From: Podocnemis expansa | Lineage: Eukaryota > Chordata > Testudines > Podocnemididae | DNA: 64,000 nucleotides | Assembly (NCBI GenBank): GCA_007922195.1 | Contig: ML681992.1 | Span: forward strand, 40,601,500 to 40,665,499 | Direction: 5' to 3' | Part shown: positions 1-10,832 of the stretch, in pieces | Position numbering within the stretch: the stretch's first letter is position 1 | Layout of the letters: each line of letters begins with the position of its first letter | The notes under the pieces: model-generated | Told to the model about the DNA's origin: nothing | Seen by the model: only the letters and a program-made list of their open reading frames with translations | The model's database searches: none | Position numbers and translations under genes: made by a program

Positions 1-523
1 GGATCAGTATGCTGGCTGGTGGGGAAGGCGCCCGGCAAGGGATCCCTGCCCCCTGCGAGTGCCAGCAGCTGTCTTCACTGGTGATCCCTGGAGAGGGGAA
101 CCTCTGCGACTCCTCTGTGTGGGAAGCATCGGGGAAGACAGCAGCAAGCAGCTCTCAAGATGGGAGCTCCGGTGAAGAGAGCACCAGTGGCTCTCTTCCC
201 CAGAGCCCTGGAGTCTCCCTTCTCCCAGGGAACCCCTCCTTGCTGGGAAGCCGCAGTCCGTGGCTCCCTGCTTGATGGGGAGCCAGGGTTCCCCTTCTCC
301 CCAGGAGCTCAGGCTCCCCTAGCCCAGGAACTGTGGCTCTCCCAGTTCAAGTTAGAGAGTCTAATGCTGACTCTCTAACTTGAATTATAAACCCTACTCT
401 AATTGGAACTCAAAGTCTAGTGAAGACTCTCTAGTTCGAATTAACAGCTTCAACTTAAAATCTAAGTAGTTATTTCAAATTAACTAATCCAAAATAACTT
501 TCTAACTGTAGATAGACATAGCC
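1..523. mobile_element. Harbinger-type MITE, right part, truncated by the window edge
   Basis: A GC-rich interior (1-340) is followed by AT-rich TTAGTTCGAATTAA-like stretches and a terminus reading gatagacatagcc at about 511-523. This terminus matches the ends of the elements at 16740-17180 and 42640-42869. A 16-bp perfect inverted repeat (346-361 with 369-384, 7-nt loop) lies inside. Two short frames here show no family resemblance and are treated as chance. Confidence 0.5.
346..384. repeat. Perfect 16-bp inverted repeat with 7-nt loop
   Basis: The arms ttcaagttagagagtc and gactctctaacttgaa are exact reverse complements around taatgct. The structure belongs to the MITE interior and could fold as a DNA or RNA hairpin. 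Confidence 0.9.
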
Positions 524-2382
524 TGTGGGTGGTCTGCATCATCCAGCACTGAAGCTGACAGTTGAACAGAAATAGAAGAAGAAAAAACAAATATTTTCTT
601 TTGTATATTTCTAAAACAATCAAGTAGCAGAGATCTCATCAGATGTCTGAGACTAACGTGTTAACCTTGGAGTCTAATGGTCTAGAAGAGAGGTAACAAG
701 GTCTAATGAATTAGGTACAGGACTGAGTTGGAAGATCTGGATTCTAGTGCACGCTCAGCCACTAAGTCTTTAAGTGGCTTTGGTAAGTCTCTTGACGTCT
801 GCATGTCCCTTTTCCCTCAGTTAGAAAATGGGGCCAAATACCAATGCAGCACAGGTGCTATAAGAATTAAGTAATGTTTGTAAACAGTTTTGATTAGGTA
901 GAGCCCTAAATAAAGTGATTAGTTCTATTGCTAAAGGTAACAACAAAATGGAGTGAGAAATCTCCAAAGGAGGAAGTAATAAGTGTCTAGAGAGTCGTGT
1001 TTTGCATACATCTAAAGGGAACAAGGTGTGCTTCACATTGCTCTGCGATGGCCTCTGTATCCTGACTAAGGAGCCATGTTATTGACTCTGGATAGAGTTC
1101 TGTTCAGCCTCTCTAGACAAAAGGTCTGTCAACAACATAGTGAGTCCCTACAGAAAAGGCAATCACGTCCCTAAAGCTGTTATTACAAAATTAAATAGCA
1201 ACAGAAAGAATCAAACAATTTCTGAGCAAGTAGGAATGAGAACATCTATTTAAAAAAAAGAAAAAAGAAAAAAAAAGCATTTTCAGAAGGGATTAAACTA
1301 TTACCCACAGAGCAGTTAAAAACAAATTCCCACGTTCTGCATCTACGTAGCAGGATGTAGGTGGGGTGAGGAAAGCATACAGCTGTCTACAAAAAAACAT
1401 ATCAAATATGAGAGAAGAAAACATCCTTTTTGTCCACAGAAGTTTGACCACAAGTTTGCAGCAGGAATTTGCTCTGAATATGTATTTAGTTCCTGTGTAG
1501 GGAATTTTCCATCTCTCCACTTACACACTCAAAGAAACAGCACAGAAAACACTCAGACATTATCACTTACATTCTCCATTTCTCCTATTACCATATATAT
1601 TTTCTCCTCATGTGACTGTGCTCTGATACAAAAAGAGCACAAGCCCTGTTAACTATTTGATAGACTTATCACTTTATGCTGTTTACAGAAGAACTGAACA
1701 AAACCAGAAAGTTTCCTTAAAACCAAAAAAACCCTAATTATATATATTTCTGTATTTGTGGAAAGAGGGAGGAGGGATTTTGGGTTTACTTAGGAGGAAT
1801 TAAGATAAATGGAAGGAAAAATGAAGGGACGGGAGTAGGGAAATGGAGAGGGGTGGAGAGTGACACGTGTGGAGAGAGGCGGAGATGAACAGACTGTGAG
1901 GGAGGGGACTGGACTAAACAGCCAACAAGCCTAAGGCAAAATGGTAAAAAAAAGTTCTCTAAGTTCTTGTTCCCATTAGTCCTTCAGTTACTACAACAGG
2001 AACAATGGAGATGTTCACAAGACATGTTAGAGTGACTCCAAAGAAGTCAAAAGTGAGAGACAGTGTAACTATTTGTTGTTTACTTTTTTGTTTTACATGT
2101 GGGACTGAATTAAACACAAATACCAGAAAATATAGACAGCTAAAGATATGGAAGATTTGCTGCAACAACAAACGTTTTTGTAAGTGTTATATACCAAACT
2201 TTCAAAAGTCACTTCTAAAATGTTCCACTCCTCTGAAACAGAGAGCTAAGTCTAATTTACGAACATACAAACTCAATGAGAACAACAGTATCATTACTTT
2301 AATATATTTATAATCTAATAAGCAACAGCATGAATGTCAGGCAGACGTAAAATAAGTAAGAATTGGTTCCCAAACAACTTAC
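524..2382. other. Intronic sequence without recognised gene
   Basis: This is AT-rich sequence between the MITE and the ARHGAP42 exon. An A-rich run lies at about 1251-1277 and a purine-rich tract (ggaagga/ggagagg) at about 1760-1910. The short frames here resemble no family I know. Confidence 0.6.
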
Positions 2383-2454
2383 TTTTGCTGCCCCTATTTG
2401 TTCCTTACGAAACTTTTCCAAAGGTGCTATTAATACATCATTAGCATTCTGGAT
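2383..2454 (-). CDS. ARHGAP42: ARHGAP42 (GRAF3) internal coding exon, BAR domain
   Basis: On the minus strand this 72-nt block is preceded by a tttcag acceptor and followed by a gtaagt donor. It reads as 24 in-frame codons beginning [20 protein letters not shown] and ending GAAK. From memory of the family, this is the central BAR-domain helix of the GRAF RhoGAPs. ARHGAP42 has [19 protein letters not shown], whereas ARHGAP26 has [18 protein letters not shown] and OPHN1 QNASDLLIKPLENFRKEQ, so ARHGAP42 is the best match (about residues 105-128). The protein is a cytoplasmic BAR-PH-RhoGAP-SH3 protein that lowers RhoA activity and is known from vascular smooth muscle. Both exon ends are phase 0, which fits the exon at 62414-62475 directly. 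No premature stop is seen. Confidence 0.9.
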
Positions 2455-3039
2455 CTGAAATAGCAAACATAAATATTCAAATATGTATCTTTTCATATAT
2501 AGTATTTGCAGAAAGAGAATGACAGTACAGCCTCAGTTAATTTCATTTTGCTAATCTATAAACCTGATAAAACCCCACTCATTTCAGTGCACTTGTCAAT
2601 AAAATTTTAACAGTAAAATGAAGTTAAGGCTTCAGTTACCCAAGCTCCTTTACATTTATAAAGTATACTACAAGACATTTCCCTACATATTATAAATCAT
2701 CATCATAATTATTAAAACTTAATTATATTTGTCAATATAAAATAAATAAAAAGTAGTCATGCTGCATACACAGATTCCTGATATTTGTTTTTTCTGAAAT
2801 TTATTGTTTATAGTCTACTATAAGACAAGATGTAACAATTGGGTATAAAAGTTATACAAACTAGTTATGTGAACAATTGGATAGCCGAGTCATTTCAGTA
2901 ACCCTCTCTGATCACCCAGTCATGCCAGCTGAGAGAATAATCCAAAAGAAAAACTGAAAAAAGCTACAAAAACACATGAGATTGGTATGTATCACATTTA
3001 TTTTTATTAAGAAACAGAAAAATACCAAAGACAGACTAT

Positions 3040-3298
3040 ATGTCTATGCCTACATTGGTAAATCAGTCAGGACTAACAAAGCTTAGTCCCAACTAATTTA
3101 GCCCTTGACCATGCTCGGCTTTGCCTAGTGTTCTAATTTGAACTAAAACTTTAGTTCAAACTACCCGCGTGTTCCAGTTTGAACTAACGAGTCTGGTGTT
3201 ATTTCGAACTAGCCCAAGATTAGTTCGGACTAACCCTGGACTTCTTAGTTCGGACTTGCAAGTCTGAACTAACTTGGGCTAATGTAGACAAAGCCTAT
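3040..3298. mobile_element. Harbinger-type MITE with TTAGTTCGAACTAA-like core
   Basis: The end at about 3280-3298 reads ctaatgtagacaaagcc, and the start carries a degraded counterpart (tgtctatgcctacatt). The interior repeats variants of the palindrome TTAGTTCGAACTAA. The element at 16740-17180 has the same design. Exact ends and target duplication are unclear. Confidence 0.5.
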
Positions 3299-3856
3299 GA
3301 GGCTTGTCCTGGGTCAGATCGCTGACATTAGTTGCAAAGATACGCATCTTATGCTAACACATTTTGTCGTTCCCCGTACTTTTGTTGTCATAAAATATTT
3401 ACATCAGAAATAAAGAATAATAAAACTGATAATACAACATTATTTACATTAAAGGAATTACTTCTGGTCTTTACTACACACACTGCATTCCACATTTGGA
3501 TCTTGTCAAGTTGAGATGTATGGGCAGAGTTAACATGAGTAAGATAGATATGAATGGGGAAAGCTGTCAATAGCTATTACATAATAATCAATGAGATACA
3601 GTGTCATTAGATCATAAAAGCTTCCAAAAGTACTATAACAGTCCAGACAAAATAATCTGCAAAATATAAACAACGTTTCAGCAAACAGATTTTTTCAAAA
3701 CTAAGGTTTCATTCCTGAAGATGACAGTCACTTTCTCACTCTGGTGGTCCCTGTGGACAGAAGATGGGTGGAGGAAAAGCAAAACTCTCACTGCCATATC
3801 TACTATATTAAGGTAAAAAGTAAGGCAATAGTGCAGCATTCAATGAGTTTGATGAT

Positions 3857-4255
3857 ACAAAAAAAGCAAGGAGTCTTGAGGCACATAAAGACTAAGATTT
3901 ATTTATCACATGAGCTTTTGTGGGAGAAAATCTCACTTCATCAGATGCTTTGAAGAGATGGAACTTACAGAATTGGATGAGAGTAAATGCAGGGGAGTGT
4001 AAGACATGGAATCAGGTCATACTACAACCAGCAAATCAGAGCATTTATAAGGTTTCAAACTTGAGGAAACAGCACACACAAAGGGAGGGTGAAGTCAAAT
4101 TACCTGTTATAATGTGAAAAGAATCCATAGTCATGATTCAGCCCTGCTTTCACACAATCTAATCTACATATTAATTCGATTTTGACTCTCTCTCTTTCAA
4201 GTCTTGATGTCCCATTGATTTTCCTGAGGACCATTGTTAACAAATCATCAATGGA
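3857..4255 (-). mobile_element. Penelope-like element: C-terminal coding end and terminal repeat
   Basis: Read on the minus strand from 4255, the frame SIDDLLTMVLRKINGTSR continues to KAGLNHDYGFFSHYNR and a stop near 4100. This is the end of the PLE ORF. The non-coding terminal segment follows, with a hammerhead-like fold at 3908-3944, ataaataaatctt, and the tail actccttgcttttttt ending near 3857. The ORF continues at 8825 on the far side of the CR1, which splits it after the residues FHLPNH. An inverted copy of the same segment lies at 9346-9690. Confidence 0.8.
3908..3944 (-). ncRNA. Hammerhead-ribozyme-like motif of a PLE terminal repeat
   Basis: On the minus strand the order is CTGATGA, an extra A, a hairpin GTGAGA/TCCCAC (one mismatch) with a short loop, then AAAA where GAAA is expected, and a tiny GC-TCAT-GT stem. 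PLE terminal repeats are known to carry hammerheads. The altered second box suggests this copy is dead. Confidence 0.45.
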
Positions 4256-4640
4256 GCTTGCGAACAGGAGACAGCAAACAGGGGAGTTTGCGAGGGAAGG
4301 AATTGGTGCCAGGTGCGTCCTAGGTAAGTGATTGGACTGTGTCTTCTTCCCTCCAGGTGATTTGCTGACTGTGTGTTTGTGCCTTTTTCCCTCCAGGTGA
4401 TTGCTGTTAGTTGTGGGACTGTGCTTGTGTGATTGGGTGGGGGCTGTTTGCACCATTGTTCCCTGATCCCCTTTAATCACCAGCCTCTAGCAGCCTTGTG
4501 ATTGGCCTGTCCCCTGTGTGACTAGCAAGGGGCAAGGGCTGACCTAGGCAGAGAAGGCCTTTAAAAGCCACTGCTAGAGCGACCAGAGGGAGCTTGTGAA
4601 CAGGGGACAGCAAACAGGGGAGTTTGCGAGGGAGTTTGAG
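4256..4640 (+). promoter_or_regulatory. CR1 5' UTR with repeated promoter-like unit
   Basis: The unit agctt-g-gaacagg-gacagcaaacaggggagtttgcgaggga occurs at about 4256-4300 and again at about 4590-4633. A second pair, ttccctccaggtgattt/gctg, occurs near 4350 and 4390. Such a duplication could be an internal promoter carried twice. Promoter function is inference. Confidence 0.5.
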
Positions 4641-4661
4641 GAGGAGTTTGGTGAGGCCAAG

Positions 4662-5726
4662 ATGGTGAAGAGAAGCCATACTGCTGGTGCCAGCGCCCCT
4701 GCTGTTTCCTTTGCCACTGTTTTTAGCCAGACAGAGTGTCTGACGATGGATATCTCCACCCAGATCCTGGTGTGGATTTGCAAGGACTGTGGCCTTCATT
4801 TTCCTGCCACTGATGATCAAGCTAGGGAGATAAGCCTATGTGATAGGTGCCTTCTGGTGGCATCTCTCCAGAAACAAGTAGGAGAGTTACAGGAGGAGGT
4901 GTCATGACTCAGGAGTATCCATGCCCTGGAAAAGTTCCTTGACAGTGTCCACGATGAGACCTGCAAGGAGGAGGTCCCTATCCCAGTGCCAAGGGCTACT
5001 GCCACAGCTCTGGAAACGGAGGGGATGCTTATGGCAGAGGGAGGACAGTGGCAGCTAGTCACCTCTGGCAGCAGACAGTGCTCCACGCCTGCTCACATCC
5101 CACCATCCATTGTGGTGAGGAACCGTTATGCGGTGCTGGACACGATGAAGGAGGTAGAGGAGATGCCATCCACCCCAGAGGCTGGGGAGAGCACAGCCAC
5201 CTCACCTAAGAGGAAAAGTAGGGTTGTGGTGATTGGGGACTCCCTCCTGAGAGGAACGGAGGCACCCATCTGTCGCCCTGACAAGGCCTCTAGGGAGGTA
5301 CGCTGCCTGCCAGGTGCCCGTATCAGAGATGTTACGGCGGGACTGTCAAAAATCATCCGCCCCTCAGACTACTACCCCATGCTTCTTATCCATGTGGGTA
5401 CCAATGATACTGTGAGGGGTGATCCTCAGCAGATCAAAGGTGACTTCAGGGCTCTGGGAGCGAGGGTGAAGGAGTTTGGAGCACAGGTGGTGTTCTCATC
5501 AATCCTTCCAGTCAAGGCTAGAGGCCTGAGGAGAGACAGATGCATCCTAGAGGTGAATCCCTGGCTGAGAAGATGGTGTGGTCAGGAGGGATTCGGCTTC
5601 CTTGACCATGGAGTTCTGTTTCAAGACAGAGGATTGATAGGCAGAGATGGCCTTCACCTGTCCAGGAAGGGGAAGAGTGTGTTTGGGCACAGACTGGCTG
5701 ACCTAGTGAGGAGGGCTTTAAACTAG
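4662..5726 (+). pseudogene. CR1 ORF1 protein: zinc-knuckle-like N-terminus and SGNH esterase, one in-frame stop
   Basis: The ATG at 4662 opens MVKRSHTAGASAP. A Cys-rich motif follows (CKDCGLHF ... CDRC, about residues 40-65), then a coiled stretch. The frame is broken once by TGA at 4905-4907, then continues unchanged to TAG at 5724-5726. The C-terminal half is an SGNH/GDSL-type esterase: GDSLL near residue 192, PGARI, HVGTND and DGLHLS supply the nucleophile, oxyanion and His blocks. CR1 ORF1 proteins are known to carry this esterase and are thought to coat element RNA. Because the same frame resumes after the stop, a single point change (possibly CGA to TGA) explains the break. The esterase could still be made from a downstream ATG (for example 4986), but that is inference. 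Confidence 0.88.
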
Positions 5727-5731
5727 GTTCA

Positions 5732-8700
5732 ATGGGGGAAGGAGACCAAAGCCCACAGGTAAGTGGCAATGTGGGAGATCTGGGGGAAGGGATGGAACTT
5801 GGGGGGTGTTGGGACTGTAGTACCAGGAATAAAAGAGAAGGTAGTTGGAACATGGGGGGGGGGTCAAATAATTGTCTTAAATGTTCCACTGAAGCCCCAA
5901 CACATGAGGAGAGTGGGGGAGGAGGACTCCAAGAAAAAATGCAAGGAAGTATATGTAATAGAATTGGAAACCAAACTGACAAAGTAGGGCAAGTGACCGG
6001 GTATCTTAGGTGCCTATACACTAATGCGAGGAGCCTGGGAAATAAACAGGAAGAATTTGGAGTACTAGTGCAGGCAAGGAACTATGATATCATAGGAATA
6101 ACAGAGACATGGTGGGATAGTCTGCATGACTGGAGCTCTGCCATGGATGGGTATAAACTGTTCAGGAAAGACAGGCAGGGAAGAAGAGGGGGAGGAGTAG
6201 CACTATATATAAAAGAGCTCTATGACTGCTCAGAGCTCCATTATGGAAGTGGAAGCGTGCCTGTAGAAAGTCTGTGGGTTACATTTAGAGGGGAAAGCAA
6301 CAAGGGGGATGTTGTGGTGGGTGTCTGCTATAGACCACCAGACCAGAAGCAGGAGGTGGATGAGGTGTTCTATGGACAACTAGCGGAAGCTTCTAGATCA
6401 CAGGCCCTGGTGCTCATGGGGGACTTCAATTACCCCGACATTTGCTGGGAGGCCAATACAGCAGTGCATGGGCAATCCAGGAAGTTTTTAGAGTGTGTTG
6501 GGGACAACTTTCTAGTACAAATGCTTGAGGAACCAACTAGGGGCCTTGCACCTCTCGACCTGCTGCTCACAAACAGGGAAGAATTGATCAGGAAGGTAGA
6601 GGTAAATGGCAAGCTAGGCAGTAGTGACCATGACATGGTTGAGTTCAGAATGCTCATTAAAGGAAGAAAGGAAAGAAGGAAAACAAAAACCCTGGACTTC
6701 AAAAGAGCAGATATTGGCTCCCTCAGGGAACAGATGGGCAGGATCCCTTGGGAAGCTAATCTGAAGGGGAAAGGAGTCCAAGAGAGTTGGTTATATTTTA
6801 AAGAAACCCTGCTAAGGGCACAGGAAGTTGCCATTCCAGTTAGGAGAAAGAACAAGCATGTGAGGCAGCCAGAATGGCTTAGCAGAGAACTCTGCTCTGA
6901 GCTTAAACATAAAAAGGAAGCTTACAGGAAGTGGAAGCTTGGTCAGATGACCAAGGAGGCATATAAAGATATTGCTAGGGACTGCAGGGATAAAATCAGA
7001 AAGGCCAAAGGACAAATGGAGCTGCGGCTAGCAAGGGATGTAAAGGATAACAAGAAGGGGTTCTACAAGTATGTTAATAATAAGAAGAGGATCAGGGATG
7101 GTGTAGGTCCCTTGCTGAATGGGGCAGGCATCCTTGTGACAGAGGATGAAGAAAAAGCTGAAGTGCTCAATGCTTTTTTTGCTTCAGTTTTCACAGGTAG
7201 GGTCAGCTCCCAGCCCACTACCATGGATATGGCAGATGGGAGAGAAGAAGAGAGGCCCTTGGTGACAGAAGGTCAGGTTAGGGGCTGCTTAAAGAAGCTG
7301 GATGTGCACAAGTCCATGGGGCCAGACGAACTGCATCCAAGGGTGCTGAGGGAATTGGCCAATGAGATAGCAGCACCGCTGGCCGTTATTTTTCAAAACT
7401 CATGGAGAACAGGGGAGGTGCCAGAGGATTGGAAAAATGCAAATGTAGTGCCTATTTTCAAGAAATGGAAAAAGGAGGATCCGGGGAATTATAGACCAGT
7501 CAGCCTCACCTCAATCCCTGGCAAAATTATGGAGCAGATTCTTAAAGAATCCATCCTCAAACTCTTAGAAGAAAATAAAGTGGTCAGGAACAGTCAGCAT
7601 GGATTTACCAACGGTAAATCATGTCTGACCAATCTCATTTCCTTCTATGAGCAGATGACTGGTTTTCTGGATGCAGGAAGAACCGTCGATGTGATATACC
7701 TTGATTTTAGCAAGGCTTTTGATACAGTTTCCCACAGCATTCTCATTGGCAAATTAAGGAAGTATGGGTTGGATAGGTGGACTATAAGGTGGATAGAAAA
7801 CTGGCTAGATCAACGGTTTCAGCGTGTAGGAATCAATGGTTCCATGTCTAGCTGGCAACCAGTCAAGAGTGGTGTGCCCCAGGGGTCGGTCCTGGGGCCG
7901 GTTCTGTTCAACATTTTCATCAATGTTCTGGATGATGGAATAGACTGCACTCTCAGTAAGTTTGCGGATGACACCAAGCTGGGGGGAACAGTAGACACGT
8001 TGGAGGGCAAGGACAGGATTCAGGGAGACCTAGATAAATTGGAACAATGGGCCAATAAAAATCTTATGAAGTTCAATAAGGACAAGTGTAAAACCCTGCA
8101 TGTGGGACGGAAAAACCCCATGCACTGCTACAGCCTGGGAAACATTCAGTTAAGTAGCAGCAGTGTAGAAAAGGACCTGGGGGTCATGGTGGATGGGAAG
8201 CTAGATATGAGTCAGCAGTGTGCTCTTGCTGCCAAAAAGGCCAATGGCATACTGGGCTGCATCAAAAGAAGTATTACCAGCAGATCAAGGGATGTGATCA
8301 TTCCCCTCTATTCTGCACTGGTGAGGCCACATCTAGAATACTGTGTTCGTTTTTGGGCTCCCCACTACAAAAAGGACAGGGACACACTAGAGAAAGTTCA
8401 GAGGAGGGCAACCAAAATGATTAAGGGGCTGGAGCACAAGCCCTATGAGGATAGACTGAAAGCATTAGGCTTATTTAGTCTGCAGAAGAGAAGATTGAGG
8501 GAGGATTTGATAGCAACCTTCAACTACTTGAAGGGATGCTCTAAGGAAGATGGAGCTCGACTGTTCTTGGTGGTAAAAGAGGACAGAACAAGGAGCAATG
8601 GTCTCAAGTTGCAGTTAGGGAGGTCGAAGCTGGATATTAGAAAAAACTTTTTTACTAGGCGAGTGGTGAAACATTGGAATGAGCTGCCAAGGGAGGTGGT

Positions 8701-8764
8701 GGAGTCTCCATCTTTGGAGGTGTTTAAGGCCCGTCTGGACAAAACCATGACTGGGATGGTTTAG
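5732..8764 (+). CDS. CR1 ORF2 protein: AP endonuclease and reverse transcriptase, open over 1010 codons
   Basis: The ATG lies five bases after the ORF1 stop. After a variable leader (about 1-90), an APE-type endonuclease follows: TNARSLGNK near 97, TETWWDS near 122, VYRPP-like CYRPPD, GDFNYPD near 230, and SSDHDMV near 296. The reverse transcriptase carries [17 protein letters not shown] near 657 (motif A), [11 protein letters not shown] near 712 (motif B) and FADDTKL near 743 (catalytic YxDD-type motif). A C-terminal region then reads [23 protein letters not shown], a hallmark of CR1 tails. The protein nicks target DNA and reverse-transcribes CR1 RNA in place. The frame is uninterrupted and the catalytic residues are present. 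Activity cannot be judged from sequence alone. Confidence 0.93.
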   Translation: MGEGDQSPQVSGNVGDLGEGMELGGCWDCSTRNKREGSWNMGGGSNNCLKCSTEAPTHEESGGGGLQEKMQGSICNRIGNQTDKVGQVTGYLRCLYTNARSLGNKQEEFGVLVQARNYDIIGITETWWDSLHDWSSAMDGYKLFRKDRQGRRGGGVALYIKELYDCSELHYGSGSVPVESLWVTFRGESNKGDVVVGVCYRPPDQKQEVDEVFYGQLAEASRSQALVLMGDFNYPDICWEANTAVHGQSRKFLECVGDNFLVQMLEEPTRGLAPLDLLLTNREELIRKVEVNGKLGSSDHDMVEFRMLIKGRKERRKTKTLDFKRADIGSLREQMGRIPWEANLKGKGVQESWLYFKETLLRAQEVAIPVRRKNKHVRQPEWLSRELCSELKHKKEAYRKWKLGQMTKEAYKDIARDCRDKIRKAKGQMELRLARDVKDNKKGFYKYVNNKKRIRDGVGPLLNGAGILVTEDEEKAEVLNAFFASVFTGRVSSQPTTMDMADGREEERPLVTEGQVRGCLKKLDVHKSMGPDELHPRVLRELANEIAAPLAVIFQNSWRTGEVPEDWKNANVVPIFKKWKKEDPGNYRPVSLTSIPGKIMEQILKESILKLLEENKVVRNSQHGFTNGKSCLTNLISFYEQMTGFLDAGRTVDVIYLDFSKAFDTVSHSILIGKLRKYGLDRWTIRWIENWLDQRFQRVGINGSMSSWQPVKSGVPQGSVLGPVLFNIFINVLDDGIDCTLSKFADDTKLGGTVDTLEGKDRIQGDLDKLEQWANKNLMKFNKDKCKTLHVGRKNPMHCYSLGNIQLSSSSVEKDLGVMVDGKLDMSQQCALAAKKANGILGCIKRSITSRSRDVIIPLYSALVRPHLEYCVRFWAPHYKKDRDTLEKVQRRATKMIKGLEHKPYEDRLKALGLFSLQKRRLREDLIATFNYLKGCSKEDGARLFLVVKEDRTRSNGLKLQLGRSKLDIRKNFFTRRVVKHWNELPREVVESPSLEVFKARLDKTMTGMV

Positions 8765-8824
8765 TGGGAGTGGCCCCAGGACCGAGAGGTCCCTTCCAAC
8801 CCTAGGATTCTATGATCCTATGAT

Positions 8825-9345
8825 TAGGAAGATGGAAGGGCTCAGCAACTGTATTTTTTTTTTTTTTTTTTTTGGTATTGTGATATTTGATGTCAGTTTT
8901 GTGTGCATTTACTCTTCTGCATAGGGACTGTCCTGTTTGTCCAACGTATAATGTGCGGGGGCATTTGTGGCACATGATGGCATAAATCACATTAGTGGAT
9001 GAGCAGGTGAAGGACCTTTGGATGGTGTAACTAGCTTGATTAGGTCCTATGATGGTGTCTTTTGTGCAGATATGTGGACAAAGTTGGCAGCGTGGTTTGT
9101 TGCAGGGATGTGTGTCTCCTTTAATGTTTCTGTTGTTAGGTCTGTAGTTCCTGGTGAGTATCTGTTTAAGGTTCAGGGGTTGTCTGTAGGTGAGGAGAAA
9201 TCTGTCTCCCAAGGCTAGAGAGAGTGAGGGGTCATCTTTTAAAATAGGCTGGAGGTCCTTAATGATCTGTTGCAGAGGTCTGACTTGAGGGTTGTATGTG
9301 GTAACCAGTGGTGTTCTATTGTTTTCTTTTTTGCGCCTTCTACAA
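8825..9345 (-). pseudogene. Penelope-like element ORF fragment with GIY-YIG endonuclease
   Basis: On the minus strand the frame reads YNPQVRPLQQIIKDLQP, then SLALGDRFLLTYRQPLNLKQ. A Cys-rich linker (CNKPRCQLCPHIC) follows, and then the GIY-YIG nuclease: VIYAIMCHKC, LYVGQTGQSLCRRVNAHKTD. VIY stands for GIY, YVG for YIG, and the conserved Arg is present. PLE proteins are an RT fused to such a nuclease, and the RT part is missing here. A 20-bp A-run (plus-strand T at 8854-8873) has expanded inside the frame. The ORF is cut at FHLPNH by the CR1 and continues at 4255. Confidence 0.82.
8854..8873. repeat. Poly-T (20 bp)
   Basis: This is an uninterrupted T run within the PLE coding remnant. It reads as lysine codons on the minus strand. 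Confidence 0.9.
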
Positions 9346-9690
9346 TCCTTCCATCTTCCTAAGCACTCCATTGATTTGTTAACAATTGTCCTCAGGAAAA
9401 TCAATGGGACATCAAGACATCAAAGAGAAACAGCTGAAATCGGATTAATATGCAGATTAGATTGTGCGAAAGCAGGGCTGAATCGTGACTATGGATTATT
9501 TTCACATTATAACAGGTAATTTGACTTCACCCTCTCTTTGTATGCCGTTTCCTAACATTTGAATGCTTACAAATGCTCTGATTAGGCATTGCAGTATAAC
9601 CTGATCCCATGTCTTATACTCCCCTGCATTTATTTTCATCCAATTCTGCAAGCTCTTCCTCTTCAAAGTGTCTGACGAAGTGGGATATTC
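9346..9690 (+). mobile_element. Inverted copy of the PLE 3' end, joined head-to-head to the ORF fragment
   Basis: On the plus strand HLPKHSIDLLTIVLRKING continues to KAGLNRDYGLFSHYNR and a stop at 9517-9519. This is the same C-terminus found on the minus strand at 4100-4255. The terminal repeat follows and breaks off inside the hammerhead-like block (ctgacgaagtgggatattct, 9672-9691). Inverted, truncated copies of the terminal repeat at the 5' side are a known PLE feature. Confidence 0.8.
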
Positions 9691-9691
9691 T

Positions 9692-10340
9692 GAAAGAGTC
9701 CCCCACCCTCATGTTGCTTCTCCTCCACAAATAGCAGAGGAGCTGCTGCTATTGAATGGTGGGGAAAATGGTTAGAGTGCTCTTTTCTTCCTCCTCCATG
9801 CCGTCTCCTCGGTTATGCTGCTCTGTTTCTTCCATAGCTCACAATGACAGGCCAGCATAGGAACAGGGTCAAGAAGCAGCAGCCACTTTGCCATTAAGTG
9901 GAGTGCACAGAAGTTGAATTGCTGTTCCCTCAACCAGTCAGTGAACACAAATTGGGCAAGACAAAAAGTTTAAAAAGTCCCACAGTGACCTGCTTTGGCT
10001 CTGGGAACAGACAAGGGCCTGCATAAAACACCTGCCAATTGTTTACGGCCTTACAGTTACAAAGAATTTGACATGCACTTTTGCTTTACTAAATGACAGT
10101 TCAAATTCACAAGGATGCTTTGAAGATCCAGTAGCCCAAATTTACTATGCTGAAAACCAAAATAACTGACACCAAAGTTGACATGGTTTAGGGCAAAGAC
10201 CAAATAATAAAATCTAGCATGTTGTAGAATGTTTTGCGGATTTGATAAAAAATAGAAGAATAACAAACAAAACAAGATGTCTTTGAGAACCAGGCCTCTC
10301 CTGAGCACACAACGAGAACAAGGCATCATCAAATGAAATT
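9692..10340. other. Intronic sequence, nothing recognised
   Basis: The sequence is mixed in composition with no frame or repeat signature I can name. Confidence 0.5.
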
Positions 10341-10344
10341 AATA

Positions 10345-10645
10345 GACAGCAGGTTCAAAATAAACAAAAGGAAGTATTACTTCATACAACACATGGTCAA
10401 TCTATGGAATCCTTGCCAGAGCATGTTCTGAAGACCAAGACTATAAAGAGGTTCAAAAGAGAACTAGATAAATTCACCGTGGATGCACCCATCAATGTCT
10501 ATTAGCTATAATGGGCAGGGATTGCTGATTGCCAGAAGTTGGGAATGGGGGATCAAATGGGTCATTTGATGATTGCCTGTCCTGTTCATTTCATAGATAG
10601 ATCACTGATTTGACATGCTATGCCCATTCTTATGTTCTTAAACTG
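10345..10645 (+). mobile_element. Old CR1-type LINE 3' end
   Basis: The stretch aggttcaaaataaacaaaagg, then caaccatggaatcc-like and aaaagagaactagataaatt, ending in ttcttatgttctt, follows the C-terminal coding and 3' UTR order of older CR1/L3 families. It is highly diverged and has no open frame. Confidence 0.6.
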
Positions 10646-10832
10646 GGCCCTGCTGACCATCACATTGCATGTATCTATGCCAGTGTGGCTACACAGAGCT
10701 TTTATTGAATTCAGTATGGAAATCAGTATTCGATAGTGTTTTCTTCCTTATTAATTATGATGCTGAATTCAATATGCTGCCTCTCAAATGGCCATTTTGC
10801 ACTGACATTCAGATTTATTATTTGTATCTAAG

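Larger units (their letters stand above)
4256..8824 (+). mobile_element. Near-full-length young CR1 LINE
   Basis: A 5' UTR with a duplicated motif (about 4256-4300 and 4588-4640) is followed by ORF1 (4662-5726), ORF2 (5732-8764) and a short 3' UTR. The 3' UTR ends in the CR1 signature attctatgatcctatgatt at 8806-8824. The 3' end has no poly-A, as usual for CR1. The element inserted into a PLE ORF whose halves lie at 3857-4255 and 8825-9345. The only disabling lesion noticed is a stop in ORF1, so insertion was recent. No clear target duplication is visible, which is typical for CR1. It lies antisense to ARHGAP42. Confidence 0.92.

Noticed and set aside
9..378. Frames of 72-88 codons at the window start
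   Set aside because: They lie in the GC-rich interior of a MITE and have no recognisable domain.
8802..9404. Intact 200-codon protein
   Set aside because: It is a PLE fragment with an expanded A-run and its end lies in the CR1. The RT half is missing.
3857..9690. LTR retrotransposon with inverted LTRs
   Set aside because: The inverted segments encode the PLE C-terminus and a GIY-YIG ORF lies next to them. No LTR, primer site or integrase is seen.
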